Of a stretch of 64,000 nt of DNA, positions 7,200 to 14,723 are shown in pieces; within the stretch, counting starts at the first letter, position 1, and every line of letters starts with the position of its first letter. The stretch spans positions 62,001 through 126,000 of the forward strand of contig NZ_CALNWY010000009.1 of assembly GCF_940807255.1 (NCBI RefSeq), given 5' to 3'. The notes beneath the pieces are model-generated. The model had not been told where the DNA came from. It worked only from the letters and a program-made list of their open reading frames with translations, and made no database searches. Origin of the DNA: Mixta sp. Marseille-Q2659 (GTDB lineage Bacteria > Pseudomonadota > Gammaproteobacteria > Enterobacterales > Enterobacteriaceae). Position numbers and translations under genes: made by a program.

Positions 7200-9515
7200 T
7201 TACTGACTGCATGCGGGCAGCCAGTCTGCCTCGCTATCCTCGTGTAACATAAGGTTAGTCTGGACGCCGTTGCTTGTACGGCGCTTCAGCAGCACCCGCT
7301 CATATTCCTTCAGGGTCTGTGGTACAGCCTGACCAAACGCCGTCAGGCTGAGCGGGTGCTGATGGCCGCGCGATTCCATAAACGACAGATAGGCATGATA
7401 GAGGTAGCGCTTCGGATTTATCGGCCGGATATTAGCGTTACCCATAAACAAGCCGTTCGGCGTACTCAGCGGCATCAGGTAGCCGCAGAAATCAACCAGC
7501 GGGTCGGCCTGCCGCTTGATATCCAGCGCCTCGCCGGAGTTCTGCTGCATCTGTAGCAGCTCGCGGGCCTCTTCCGGATTTGCAAAGCGCAGCATCAGAT
7601 GGCGCACGATAACGGCCAGCTCTCCGGCTATTTTGTCCAGCAGGCGCGGATCACGCTCCTTTGCCGGCACTACCTCCGGAAACGTCAGAATCACCCGGCG
7701 GCGCGACACGCCGCCGCTGCGATCGCTGAAGCGCATCGGGTTATTGTTCACCGCCAGAATTACCGCCGGGATATGCATTGAGTAGGCATCACGGTACTTC
7801 GGGTCAATAGCCACCGCATCACCGCCAGTGATCGCCTTAATGCCTGCGCCGTCACCGCTCCATTTTTCCTGGTCAGGCAGAATGATAAGCGAGAAGCCCA
7901 CCACGCTGGCGCGCTCGCGGGATGACTCCAGCGTGTCGATGGTCGCCGACGTGGTGTTGTCCTTTCCGGCCAGCAGCGTGGCAATAGAGGCCATCACGCT
8001 TTTCCCGCTACCGCCGGGGCCGGTGACCTCAAGGAACATCTGCCAGTCGTAGCGGTTAGCCAGCACCATAAATAACGCCGCGAGGATACGCTCCTGCTTG
8101 TCGTGATTACGCCCGGCAGCCCGCGTCAGCCACTGCCAGAAAGACGGGGCGTGTTCTTCGAGGTTTTCCCCCGGACGCGGGTCGGTATAGTCCACGCTGT
8201 TAACCGTGCGCAGCCAGTTCTCCCGGCGGTGCGGGCCAAAGGTGCCGGTCACGGTGTCAAAGACGCCGTTGCGAAAGCCAATCAGGCGGCGGGCCGGTTC
8301 GCCCGTTTGCGGCACCATCAGCTTGAGCGTGTCCAGTACGCTGCCGATACCGGCAGCCGAAAAGGGCGCGCGTACCTTCTGAAACAGTGCGGCGATTTCG
8401 CGGCGCAGCGTCTGTACCGGTATTACCTGCCAGGCACCGTTCTCATAGCGGCAGATTTCCTCGCCCACCGGCGGTACGGCCAGCGCCTGACCGTAATGCT
8501 CCAGAAGCAGCTCCGCCTTTTCGCTGGCGCTCATGGCCTTCAGGTCAGCCTCGCTGACTGACTCAAACGGGCTGGGCTTCTGCGGCTGCGTAAAGGTAAC
8601 AAGCTGCGCCTGCGTGGCGATATCCCCCTGCGCCTGCCAGACGTCGTTCCAGTCGCCATTAACCGGCGGCAGGGCAGCTTTGCCACCGCAGATTTTTGCC
8701 GCTTCCTCTGCCTTCAGCTGGCCGGTGCCGTTGTCGTCATGGTCTGCGGCAATCAGCATCAGCGCGTCGGGGTAAACCTGACGCAGCTGTGCTGCCAGTG
8801 CGGGCAGGTTGTTGGCGCTGAGCGCCACGTAAACTGCCTGCCCGGTAAGACGGTGAACGGTCAGGCCCGTGGCGTAACCTTCCGTAAGCCACAGCGTTTT
8901 GCCGTCCGGTCTGCCTGCCAGATGCCAGGCACCTTTTACCCGTCCGCCCGGCAGGGTGCGCTTGTCACCTGCAGCGCTGATAAGCTGCACGTTAACGGCC
9001 GTACCGTCTTCACCGGTCAGCGGTACGAGCAAATCCCCGGCGGCAAAACTGATGCCGCCACAGCGCAGCCCGGCGCTGAGCGTGAGCACCTGCGTGTCGT
9101 GCAGCCCTTTTGATAACAGGTAGGCATTATCCGTGCGGATGACAGCGGCGGCGATAAGCGCCTGCGCCTGCTCAGCGGCGTCAGTCTGTGCGCTTGCTTT
9201 GTCTTCCGGCTTACCGGGCCCGGTAAGAGTCGCCTGCGGCAGCGTGCCGAGCATTCCGGCCACCCTGACGGCGGCCTCTTTTGTGTTCACGGCGAGCGCC
9301 TTTTCCACCAGGTTCAGGCCGTCACCGGCCCCGCACTGGTTACACAGCCATGTGCCGCGTCCGTCCTGATTGTCAAAGCGAAAGCGGTCTTTCCCGCCGC
9401 AGACCGGGCAGGCGCCGTGCCGGCCGCAAGCGTGAATGCTGATGCCGAGCGCCGGCAGAAGCTGCGGCCACAGTCCGGTAGCCGCCTTTACAGTGTCAGA
9501 GACAATGTGTTTCAT
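7200..9515 (-). CDS. P4-type alpha protein: primase, helicase and origin-binding
   Basis: Start at the ATG at 9515 (MKHIVSDTVKAATG), preceded by GAGGGGGAA; this gives 771 residues against 777 for P4 alpha. The N-terminal zinc-binding primase motif is CPVCGGKDRFRFDNQDGRG...CNQCGAGDG. A Toprim-like region follows (LTEGYATGLTVHRLTG, with LIAADHDDNGTG). The C-terminal half is a superfamily 3 helicase with Walker A VTGPGGSGKSVMA and the sensor region VILAVNNNPMRFSDRSGG. In P4 this one protein melts the origin iterons and primes DNA synthesis, so the element can probably replicate itself. It is the last gene of a minus-strand run starting at the AlpA-like gene. Confidence 0.95.
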   Translation of the reverse strand: MKHIVSDTVKAATGLWPQLLPALGISIHACGRHGACPVCGGKDRFRFDNQDGRGTWLCNQCGAGDGLNLVEKALAVNTKEAAVRVAGMLGTLPQATLTGPGKPEDKASAQTDAAEQAQALIAAAVIRTDNAYLLSKGLHDTQVLTLSAGLRCGGISFAAGDLLVPLTGEDGTAVNVQLISAAGDKRTLPGGRVKGAWHLAGRPDGKTLWLTEGYATGLTVHRLTGQAVYVALSANNLPALAAQLRQVYPDALMLIAADHDDNGTGQLKAEEAAKICGGKAALPPVNGDWNDVWQAQGDIATQAQLVTFTQPQKPSPFESVSEADLKAMSASEKAELLLEHYGQALAVPPVGEEICRYENGAWQVIPVQTLRREIAALFQKVRAPFSAAGIGSVLDTLKLMVPQTGEPARRLIGFRNGVFDTVTGTFGPHRRENWLRTVNSVDYTDPRPGENLEEHAPSFWQWLTRAAGRNHDKQERILAALFMVLANRYDWQMFLEVTGPGGSGKSVMASIATLLAGKDNTTSATIDTLESSRERASVVGFSLIILPDQEKWSGDGAGIKAITGGDAVAIDPKYRDAYSMHIPAVILAVNNNPMRFSDRSGGVSRRRVILTFPEVVPAKERDPRLLDKIAGELAVIVRHLMLRFANPEEARELLQMQQNSGEALDIKRQADPLVDFCGYLMPLSTPNGLFMGNANIRPINPKRYLYHAYLSFMESRGHQHPLSLTAFGQAVPQTLKEYERVLLKRRTSNGVQTNLMLHEDSEADWLPACSQ

Positions 9516-9528
9516 GTGCCGTTCCCCC

Positions 9529-9870
9529 TCAGTGCAGCGTGGCGCGGTTTGCGGCAGCCAGCTGGCTGCAGAACAGTTCATCCATCATGGTGACGCCGAG
9601 CGACGTGAGGCGCGGCGGCGCGGTCAGCAGGTCAGGCTCCACCATATCGCCCAGCATGGTGCAGGCCATTTCCATGCCCGCGTCCGGCCCGTGGCGACGC
9701 ACGTAAAAGCCTTCCAGCTCAAGGGCGATGGTCATCTGCAGTTCATCCAGCGTGGCCGGGACGGTAATGCCCAGGCTTTTACAGGCGTTAAGGTAGCCCT
9801 GTGCCAGCGCACGGCGGTAAACGGCGGTGCGCACCTCAACGGGCAGGCAGGAGTGGTTAGTGGTCATCAT
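9529..9870 (-). CDS. P4-type conserved small protein upstream of alpha
   Basis: Start at the ATG at 9870 (MMTTNHSCLPVEVRTAVYRRAL), preceded by GGAGG six bases upstream; 113 residues. It is predicted to be largely helical, with the conserved-looking segments AYLNACKSLG-like (YLNACKSLGITVPATLDELQ) and MACTMLGDMVEP. It occupies the place of the small ORFs before alpha in P4. It resembles a DUF5375-type protein as far as I recall, but I cannot confirm this. Function unknown. It ends 13 nt before alpha and overlaps the gene upstream by 14 nt. Confidence 0.75.
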   Translation of the reverse strand: MMTTNHSCLPVEVRTAVYRRALAQGYLNACKSLGITVPATLDELQMTIALELEGFYVRRHGPDAGMEMACTMLGDMVEPDLLTAPPRLTSLGVTMMDELFCSQLAAANRATLH

Positions 9871-10123
9871 GGCGGGCCTCCGTGGCAAACATCCGGGATT
9901 CACAGGTTTCAACGACTTTGCCGAGCTGGTCGGTCAGCAGGGCAACGACCGAGGCCAGCGCCGCGCCGTCGGGAACGCAGCCGGGCGCGCTCAGGCAGGT
10001 AACAGAATCAAACATGTCGAGGACAGTCACGCCAACCGAATGGGCGTGCAGCAGGCGCAGGTAATCGGCATGCGAAATGGAGCAGGCCGACTGGCTGTTC
10101 TGGCGTTCAGCTAGGGTGTTCAT
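9857..10123 (-). CDS. P4-type hypothetical protein, 88 aa
   Basis: An 88-residue ORF (MNTLAERQNSQSACSISHADYL). It overlaps the downstream gene by 14 nt and the upstream ORF by 4 nt, which argues for a real, translationally coupled gene. The protein has a helical middle (ALASVVALLTDQLGKVVETCESRMF) and an acidic/His-rich end (ARHDDH). I do not recognise a function. Position matches the small genes between the immunity region and alpha in P4-like elements. Confidence 0.65.
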   Translation of the reverse strand: MNTLAERQNSQSACSISHADYLRLLHAHSVGVTVLDMFDSVTCLSAPGCVPDGAALASVVALLTDQLGKVVETCESRMFATEARHDDH

Positions 10124-10644
10124 GCCGCCACCGCCTTAACCGGCAGGCGACCGGCAAAGGAGAGAACGTAGTTGCGAACGAGGCGGGCACGGGCGGTGCG
10201 CTCATCTCCGGCAACGGTACGCAGCATGCAGGGGGGCGCGAAGGTATCGGTGCGGCGCACGGCGGCAAAGATAAAAGTGAATTCGGGATGAGTGGCAGCA
10301 GGGGCCGTTGTCATGAGGACAATCTCCAGGGTTAGCTTTGTACAGCCACCACAAGAGTTCTCACGCTCTGGTGGTGACCCGAACGGGGGTGAGAAACCGG
10401 CAACCTTGGAAACCGGCCAGCCCGAAGGCTGCCCCGCCCGGGCCACCATAACTCGGATGCAGCTGCGGCATAAGAACCGCAGCGCAAATGACAGGCGCAC
10501 GAGGGCAAAGACACAAAAAAAGACGCACGGCGCGTCTGGTGTCGCCAAGATTAAGCTCGGGTTCTCACGCCCGGCTGCCGATTTTGCGGCAGCGCGAAAA
10601 CTGTATAACGGCCGCTTGCCAGAGAAAAGCCTTTTTTCACACAT
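10120..10644 (-). CDS. Ash / host cell division inhibitor Icd-like protein
   Basis: The 174-codon frame has two recognisable parts. The upstream half contains ATPDAPCVFFCV and the VMVARAGQPSGWPVS segment typical of Ash proteins of P4-like prophages. The C-terminal 60 residues (FTFIFAAVRRTDTFAPPCML ... LARxYVLSFAGRLPV-like) are of the Icd-like type. Translation may instead begin at the internal ATG near 10313 (MTTAPAATHPEF), leaving the first part as leader. In P4-like phages this region lies in the immunity transcript and may encode a cell-division inhibitor or derepression factor. The start is uncertain. Confidence 0.6.
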   Translation of the reverse strand: MCEKRLFSGKRPLYSFRAAAKSAAGRENPSLILATPDAPCVFFCVFALVRLSFALRFLCRSCIRVMVARAGQPSGWPVSKVAGFSPPFGSPPERENSCGGCTKLTLEIVLMTTAPAATHPEFTFIFAAVRRTDTFAPPCMLRTVAGDERTARARLVRNYVLSFAGRLPVKAVAA

Positions 10645-10713
10645 CAGGGCGTTTTCCTCAGCAATCGGTCAGGACGTGATCGGATTGCGGCGGATTTGAT
10701 CGGAAGTTCTCAC
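10357..10713 (-). repeat. Repeated GTGAGAAC motifs with one complementary copy, possible RNA-immunity elements
   Basis: On the minus-strand transcript GTGAGAAC occurs three times (10706-10713, 10561-10568, 10357-10364). A near-complement TTTCTCAC lies between the last two (10389-10396). P4 immunity depends on a short CI RNA (seqB) pairing with similar leader sequences seqA and seqC. The spacing and orientation here would suit such a system. The functional link is inference. Confidence 0.4.
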
Positions 10714-10906
10714 CTGAAGTAGTCCCATTATCCTTTGCCGGTTTCCGTTGCGCAGCAAACACGGAAATATGACCGTGACGGATGCTGTTGAATACGGGTG
10801 GCGTACCGGATTTGCCGCCAGCGGCGGAAAGGAGGCTTTCAGCCATGTATACGGCCTCCTCCCGGCTGAGCGGGTAGCTGCGGGTACCAACGTTCAGCTG
10901 GATCAT
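10658..10906 (-). CDS. Small P4-type ORF following the AlpA-like gene
   Basis: An 82-residue frame (MIQLNVGTRSYPLSREEAVYMAESLL) whose ATG overlaps the AlpA-like stop as ATGA, a sign of coupled translation. The first 40 residues look like a small folded unit with a conserved-looking SREEAVYMAESLL helix. The C-terminal half runs through the GTGAGAAC repeat region and may be less constrained. I do not recognise a function. Confidence 0.55.
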   Translation of the reverse strand: MIQLNVGTRSYPLSREEAVYMAESLLSAAGGKSGTPPVFNSIRHGHISVFAAQRKPAKDNGTTSGENFRSNPPQSDHVLTDC

Positions 10907-11160
10907 GATGCACCTCCGGCACGCAGAGCAATACGTGCCTGCATCCAGTCATCAATCTCAGAGGCCAGCCACGCGACGTTCTTGCCGCCCAGCGAAATTT
11001 GTGACGGAAACTGCTCGCGGCAGATTAGGTCGTAAATAGTGGAGCGGGACAGGCCGCAGGTATTGATGACCTCCGGCAGGCGCATAAAGCGATCACGGGG
11101 ATAAGTAACCTCGCGGGAAACGGGTGCGGCCGGGGCCGAAGTGGATGAAGCTGTGTACAT
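10903..11160 (-). CDS. AlpA/Vis-family DNA-binding regulator
   Basis: Start at the ATG at 11160, with AGAGG seven bases upstream; 85 residues. The core (RLPEVINTCGLSRSTIYDLICREQFPSQISLG, then VAWLASEIDDWMQARI) is the winged helix of the AlpA/phage excisionase type. P4 Vis is such a protein: it acts as the directionality factor for excision and represses late and early promoters. Here it is divergent from sid, as vis is from sid in P4, so it probably controls both excision and sid/delta expression. Confidence 0.9.
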   Translation of the reverse strand: MYTASSTSAPAAPVSREVTYPRDRFMRLPEVINTCGLSRSTIYDLICREQFPSQISLGGKNVAWLASEIDDWMQARIALRAGGAS

Positions 11161-11420
11161 GGTGTTACCTCTGTTTATGTCCGGCCGGTACTGACCGGCT
11201 ACGGTGGTGTCTTCAGGTAACCCCCTATTTTGAGAATATTTTTTCCTGTGTAAACAAGCCCCGACTGAACAAAAAATAAGCGCGGGAGCCTTCTGTTCTA
11301 CCCTGTTATCCACTGTTTGCCAAAACAGACCATCGATAAAAAATTTCGCTTAATTATTTAATGATTAACAGGTAAAAACATTCAAAAACTGCTCGCCAGA
11401 AAAAAGACGACTCAGAAGCG

Positions 11421-11630
11421 GATGAACAGGAGTGAAGACCGGGTGAACAGTAATATTTCAAGTATTCACCGTCTTAATGACTGTATTTATTATCTTTTTT
11501 TAAGGGTGAAGAGTAGTGAACAGTTTTATATAAACTTAAATTCAGGAAAGGGCTAACGGGCCGGTAAACGGGGCTGTTTGTTGAGCGACAGGCAGGCAGC
11601 AATGAAATGATTTGTTCGCTGGTGAACGAC
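11421..11630. repeat. P4-type iteron cluster, probable replication origin
   Basis: A perfect GGTGAACAGT is at 11442-11451. Near copies are GATGAACAGG (11421), GGTGAAGAGT (11505-11514), AGTGAACAGT (11515-11524), GGTGAACGAC (11621) and the complement of GGTGAATACT (11461-11470). These match the type I iteron bound by P4 alpha. The stretch 11161-11668 between the AlpA-like gene and sid is otherwise non-coding and AT-rich, and should also hold the two divergent promoters. Confidence 0.7.
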
Positions 11631-11668
11631 AGAATAGCTCCATCCTTTACAGACGATGAGACACAACG

Positions 11669-12379
11669 ATGAGCATTCCGGAAAACAGTACCGCCCTGGG
11701 AAAATTTGAGCAGGCCCGCAACGCGCACATCGCAAAGATGAAAGAGTACAATGCCATCTGCGCCGATATTACCCGCTGCGGGAAAGAACGTGACGCAGCC
11801 ATTGAGGCCGGTAAGGAAGCCGAAATTAACTGGCGCACGCGCTTTCGCAACCTGCGCGGTAATCTGACCGATGAAATGAAAGCTGAACACAGCCAGCGCA
11901 TCGCCAGCCGTGAACTGGCTAATGAATTTACCGGCCTGATAGAAGAACTGGAGCTGGATAAGCAGCTCGCCATGATTGGCAGCTGTGGTACCGCTCATTC
12001 CTACATAAACGCTCACCGAATGGCTTTTAACGAGTTTGCCGACGTGACCTGGCAATCGGCCCTGCGCAACGTCAGTCCGTCCCTGCTGTGGGCCATCCGT
12101 CTGCGACTTCAGCGTGAGAAGGTTAATCCCCGTGAGGATGACGAACGGAGCGACATGCAGGTGGTAGCAGAGCTGGTTGGTAACGCGCTGACGCGGGCAG
12201 CGGCCGCACTGCCTGAAGAAGTGCTGAAGGAAGCTCCGGTGCTGGAAAATATTGGGCTGTGGCGCCCGTCGCTGACCGGCGTTGACATGAAATTGTATAA
12301 CAGCCCATGCAGCCGTCACCAGCTGATGCAGTCAGTTAACGAGAAACGCGCCAGACTGAAACAGGGCAACGAAAAATGA
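11669..12379 (+). CDS. sid: Sid, P4-type capsid size determination protein
   Basis: A 236-residue, mostly helical protein. The segment WRTRFRNLRGNLTDEMKAEH followed by SQRIASRELANEF matches the P4 Sid pattern WRTxFRxxxGxLxDExKxxHxxRxAxREL, and the N-terminal LGKFEQARNAHI also corresponds. Sid forms an external scaffold that makes a P2-like helper phage build small (T=4) capsids that fit only the satellite genome. Its presence indicates the element can still hijack a helper. The stop overlaps the delta start, so the two form one operon. Confidence 0.88.
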   Translation: MSIPENSTALGKFEQARNAHIAKMKEYNAICADITRCGKERDAAIEAGKEAEINWRTRFRNLRGNLTDEMKAEHSQRIASRELANEFTGLIEELELDKQLAMIGSCGTAHSYINAHRMAFNEFADVTWQSALRNVSPSLLWAIRLRLQREKVNPREDDERSDMQVVAELVGNALTRAAAALPEEVLKEAPVLENIGLWRPSLTGVDMKLYNSPCSRHQLMQSVNEKRARLKQGNEK

Positions 12380-12627
12380 TGCACTGTCCGTACTGCAAAA
12401 GTCCGGCACACGCCAAATCGAGCCGCTACATGTCCGAACAGGTGAAAGAGCGTTATCACCAGTGTACAAACCTTGACTGTTCCTGCTCGTTTAAGACTAG
12501 CGAGAGCGTTACAAAGGTAATTACTGCGCCGCCACAGCCTGAACCGGCGAAAGTGGCTGCGCCAGAACCGGTAAAAGAGTGGCAGACGCTCGGGCGTTAT
12601 GGATCATCCTTTCGCACCCTTCATTAA
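12376..12627 (+). CDS. Delta/Ogr-family zinc-finger activator of late genes
   Basis: An 83-residue protein beginning MMHCPYCKSPAHAKSSRYMS and continuing VKERYHQCTNLDCSCSF: the CxxC...CxxxxC zinc site and TKERYHQC-like core of Ogr/Delta activators. The C-terminus is Pro/Ala-rich. In P2 and P4 these proteins bind upstream of late promoters and recruit RNA polymerase. P4 delta has two fused Ogr units, whereas this has one, like P2 Ogr. ATG overlaps the sid stop. Confidence 0.9.
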   Translation: MMHCPYCKSPAHAKSSRYMSEQVKERYHQCTNLDCSCSFKTSESVTKVITAPPQPEPAKVAAPEPVKEWQTLGRYGSSFRTLH

Positions 12628-12635
12628 CCACAACG

Positions 12636-12661
12636 GCCGCTGGATACACAGCGGCTTTTTT
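12636..12661 (+). terminator. Terminator of the sid-delta operon
   Basis: A GCCGCTG/CAGCGGC stem with a short loop is followed by TTTTTT, immediately after the delta stop. No psu gene lies between delta and this terminator. Confidence 0.8.
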
Positions 12662-12720
12662 GTGTCCGGTTTATGCCCTTCACCGCCTTTTTTCTGGCCA
12701 GCCCGGTTTGTAAAGGGCAA

Positions 12721-12834
12721 TGCATGCATACGGTGCATGTATTTGCATGCAGAATGCAGCCCTCAGACAACCCATCAGGCGCATATCTGGCGCGGCTTCA
12801 CTCGGTTTATGCAGCTGCATTAAAAACGATGCAT
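12721..12834. repeat. Cluster of TGCAT/TGCAG motifs next to cos
   Basis: TGCAT occurs at 12721, 12725, 12734, 12744, 12816 and 12830, with TGCAG at 12748, 12755 and 12810, all within 115 bp before the cos site. This is far denser than the surroundings and could be a binding region for helper terminase. Confidence 0.5.
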
Positions 12835-12844
12835 AAAGCGGGCA

Positions 12845-12863
12845 GGCGAGGCGGGGATAGCAT
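12845..12863 (+). other. P2/P4-type cos site
   Basis: GGCGAGGCGGGGATAGCAT differs at two positions from the 19-base cohesive end of P2/P4 (GGCGAGGCGGGGAAAGCAC). The next bases (TGCGCGCTGAC) match the P2 cos region too. This is where the helper terminase would cut the satellite DNA for packaging. Confidence 0.85.
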
Positions 12864-12921
12864 TGCGCGCTGACCTTTTTGTGTAATTCCTAGGCGCAAT
12901 TGGCTTCCTTTCATGTGTATT

Positions 12922-12937
12922 AGCTCAAACTTGAGCT
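12922..12937. repeat. Perfect dyad AGCTCAA-AC-TTGAGCT
   Basis: A 7-bp inverted repeat with a two-base spacer, about 60 bp downstream of cos and 245 bp before the cargo gene. It could be an operator or part of the packaging region. The remaining 12938-13183 is AT-rich and shows no gene. Confidence 0.35.
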
Positions 12938-13183
12938 GACAGTTTTCACCGGCAGCACACAATTAAATCTGACAGTCTGCTTAGAGCGAGAAAGAGACAT
13001 CTAACCTTCTTAACGAATGATTCGTGGTAGCACTACAAAAGTGCCTAGATTAGCCGCAGTAATCCAAGAAGAATAAGTCACACGCCCATATTTTTATCAA
13101 AAAAAACCATGATGCAAAACAGCGCTTGTATTTTTTTTAATAAATAGTAGTGTTACTTTTTCCCTGAAAATAATCAATCTAAA

Positions 13184-13353
13184 ATGAATATTAGAAAAAT
13201 AAAGCAGTCCAGATTTGATTCTCTAGCGGCGTATGCGAGGGACCCCCGGGCAAAACCTTTGGTAGGGAGATCGCTTGGTATGAAACTGAAGACAAAAGTA
13301 TTGTTTCATGCATCATACAAGATTACACTGATAAAGATTTTTTCGGGATATTA
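13184..13353 (+). pseudogene. N-terminal piece of the hotspot cargo gene, out of frame
   Basis: An ATG at 13184 opens MNIRKIKQSRFDSLAAYARD and runs on to about Val27. After that, sensible coding continues one frame back: EIAWYETEDKSIVSCIIQDY, then TDKDFFGIL joined directly to the MARDESERY start of the downstream ORF. Restoring a single G in the GGG at 13265-13267 would fuse the two. So the intact gene probably ran 13184-14544 (about 453 aa). The frameshift may be genuine decay or a sequencing error. Confidence 0.65.
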
Positions 13354-14544
13354 ATGGCTCGTGATGAATCTGAACGATACCGTTTTATTGATAATTCCGA
13401 ATGGAATGAAAATTTTTCTCTTTCTGAATCCGCCTTGTTGGCCAAAATACTAGAAATACATGAAAATATTGATAAAGAAAGATTGCAAGGGGGGGCTCAT
13501 AAGGCCCCGGTTGATTTTTTTACCCCACTAGTAAAAACAAAAAACAAACTATCTCCTCTTTTCAGCGAGTTGGTGTCTAATTCATTATTTGCTTCTGCAA
13601 AGAATATTATTGAACCCATGATGCGTTGGTATGAAGATGCAGATGGTAATTTTGTAGAGCAATTTCAGACAACAGGTTTTAATCAACGAATATGGGAGCT
13701 GTATCTATTCGCTCTGTTGACTGAGAATGATATAACATTCAATCAGAAAGAAGCTATTCCTGACTTTATTTGTGACAGTTTTCAAGGTGAATTTTGCATA
13801 GAAGCTACAACTGTCAACCCTTCAATAATAGAGGGTAAAGATGAAGAATTGCCACAATATCACAACTTAAAAGATTTGGAAGATATAAAGAATAACTATT
13901 ATCCTATAAAATATGGTAGTGCTCTTTTTTCAAAACTTAAAAAAAAGTATTGGGAAAAGCCAGTTTGTAAAGATAAGCCTTTAGTTTTTGCTATCACAGA
14001 CTGTCTCAGTCCTGCTTCCGGTAAGGATTCAAGGGCGTCATTACCATATTATCTTTATGGGTACAGACATGAGGCCAAAGTAGACGATAGTGGGAGTGTG
14101 ACAATAGTTCCTGTAAAGATCGAAGAGCATACTTGGGGGAAAAAAGTAATACCTTCAGGTTTTTTTAATCTTCCAGAAGCGGAAAATATTAGCGCTGTGA
14201 TTTTCTCTAATGATGCATCATTTGGAAAGTTCAATCGTATGGGACTTCTAAATGAATTTGCACCTGAAGGTTCAGAGATGATTAGGACAGGACTTAGAAT
14301 TAATCATGATGTCAATGCAATAAGACCTCAATCATTTAGCCTGGAAGTCGGCTCTCCTTCCTACCATGAGCAATGGAGTGAAGGTCTAGAGGTTTACCAT
14401 AACCCTAACGCTTTACATCCTCTATCTAGGAATGTATTTCAAGAGGCCGCGAATCATTATTTATTAGCTGATGGGCAAATTAAAACATATTTACCAGACT
14501 TTCATCCGCTTGGTTCAATTACTAAAGTAAAACATTTAGAGTAA
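13354..14544 (+). CDS. Satellite hotspot cargo protein with PD-(D/E)XK-like nuclease motif
   Basis: The open frame from ATG 13354 gives 396 residues. A helix with QRIWELYLFALL (Glu115) is followed by IPDF (Asp137) and then FCIEATT (Glu150). This is the spacing and pattern of PD-(D/E)XK nucleases, with Thr in place of the usual Lys. The remaining 240 residues are of unknown type. The frame probably lacks its true N-terminus (see 13184-13353). Base composition is strongly AT-rich compared with host genes. It lies between int and delta, the place where P4-like satellites carry anti-phage genes. Nuclease and defence roles are inferences; I do not recognise a named family. Confidence 0.7.
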   Translation: MARDESERYRFIDNSEWNENFSLSESALLAKILEIHENIDKERLQGGAHKAPVDFFTPLVKTKNKLSPLFSELVSNSLFASAKNIIEPMMRWYEDADGNFVEQFQTTGFNQRIWELYLFALLTENDITFNQKEAIPDFICDSFQGEFCIEATTVNPSIIEGKDEELPQYHNLKDLEDIKNNYYPIKYGSALFSKLKKKYWEKPVCKDKPLVFAITDCLSPASGKDSRASLPYYLYGYRHEAKVDDSGSVTIVPVKIEEHTWGKKVIPSGFFNLPEAENISAVIFSNDASFGKFNRMGLLNEFAPEGSEMIRTGLRINHDVNAIRPQSFSLEVGSPSYHEQWSEGLEVYHNPNALHPLSRNVFQEAANHYLLADGQIKTYLPDFHPLGSITKVKHLE

Positions 14545-14589
14545 GCGTTAGTATTTATTTTAAAAGGCTAAAATATACTATTTTGTTAC

Positions 14590-14613
14590 CGAAGGTGGGG
14601 CAACCCACCTTCG
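14590..14613. terminator. Hairpin between cargo gene and integrase
   Basis: A perfect 10-bp stem (CGAAGGTGGG/CCCACCTTCG) with a GCAA loop lies between the convergent cargo and int genes. The T-run is weak on either strand, so efficiency is uncertain. Confidence 0.5.
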
Positions 14614-14723
14614 ATTTATGTCAGCAACGTCCGCTACTGGCACAGAGCTGCCTGTCAGATTAGGTTTAGTACTGTGCCATAGCTGTGTCACGTCAAATTT
14701 AAGCTAATACATTTCATGTTGGG

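Noticed and set aside
11585..11632. Delta/Ogr binding site upstream of sid
   Set aside because: TGT...ACA pairs with spacers of 10 and 13 are present, but none has the 12-base spacing I recall for the consensus, so I did not annotate one.
11474..12319. 281-codon frame antisense to sid
   Set aside because: It covers the iteron region and Sid, which is clearly supported by its WRTxF...REL pattern; the antisense product has low-complexity character.
12721..12834. CRISPR array near cos
   Set aside because: The repeats are only five to six bases long with irregular spacing; there are no spacers of constant size or cas genes.
13265..13271. Programmed -1 ribosomal frameshift in the cargo gene
   Set aside because: The local sequence (GTA GGG AGA) is not a classical slippery heptamer and no clear pseudoknot follows; a one-base deletion is simpler.
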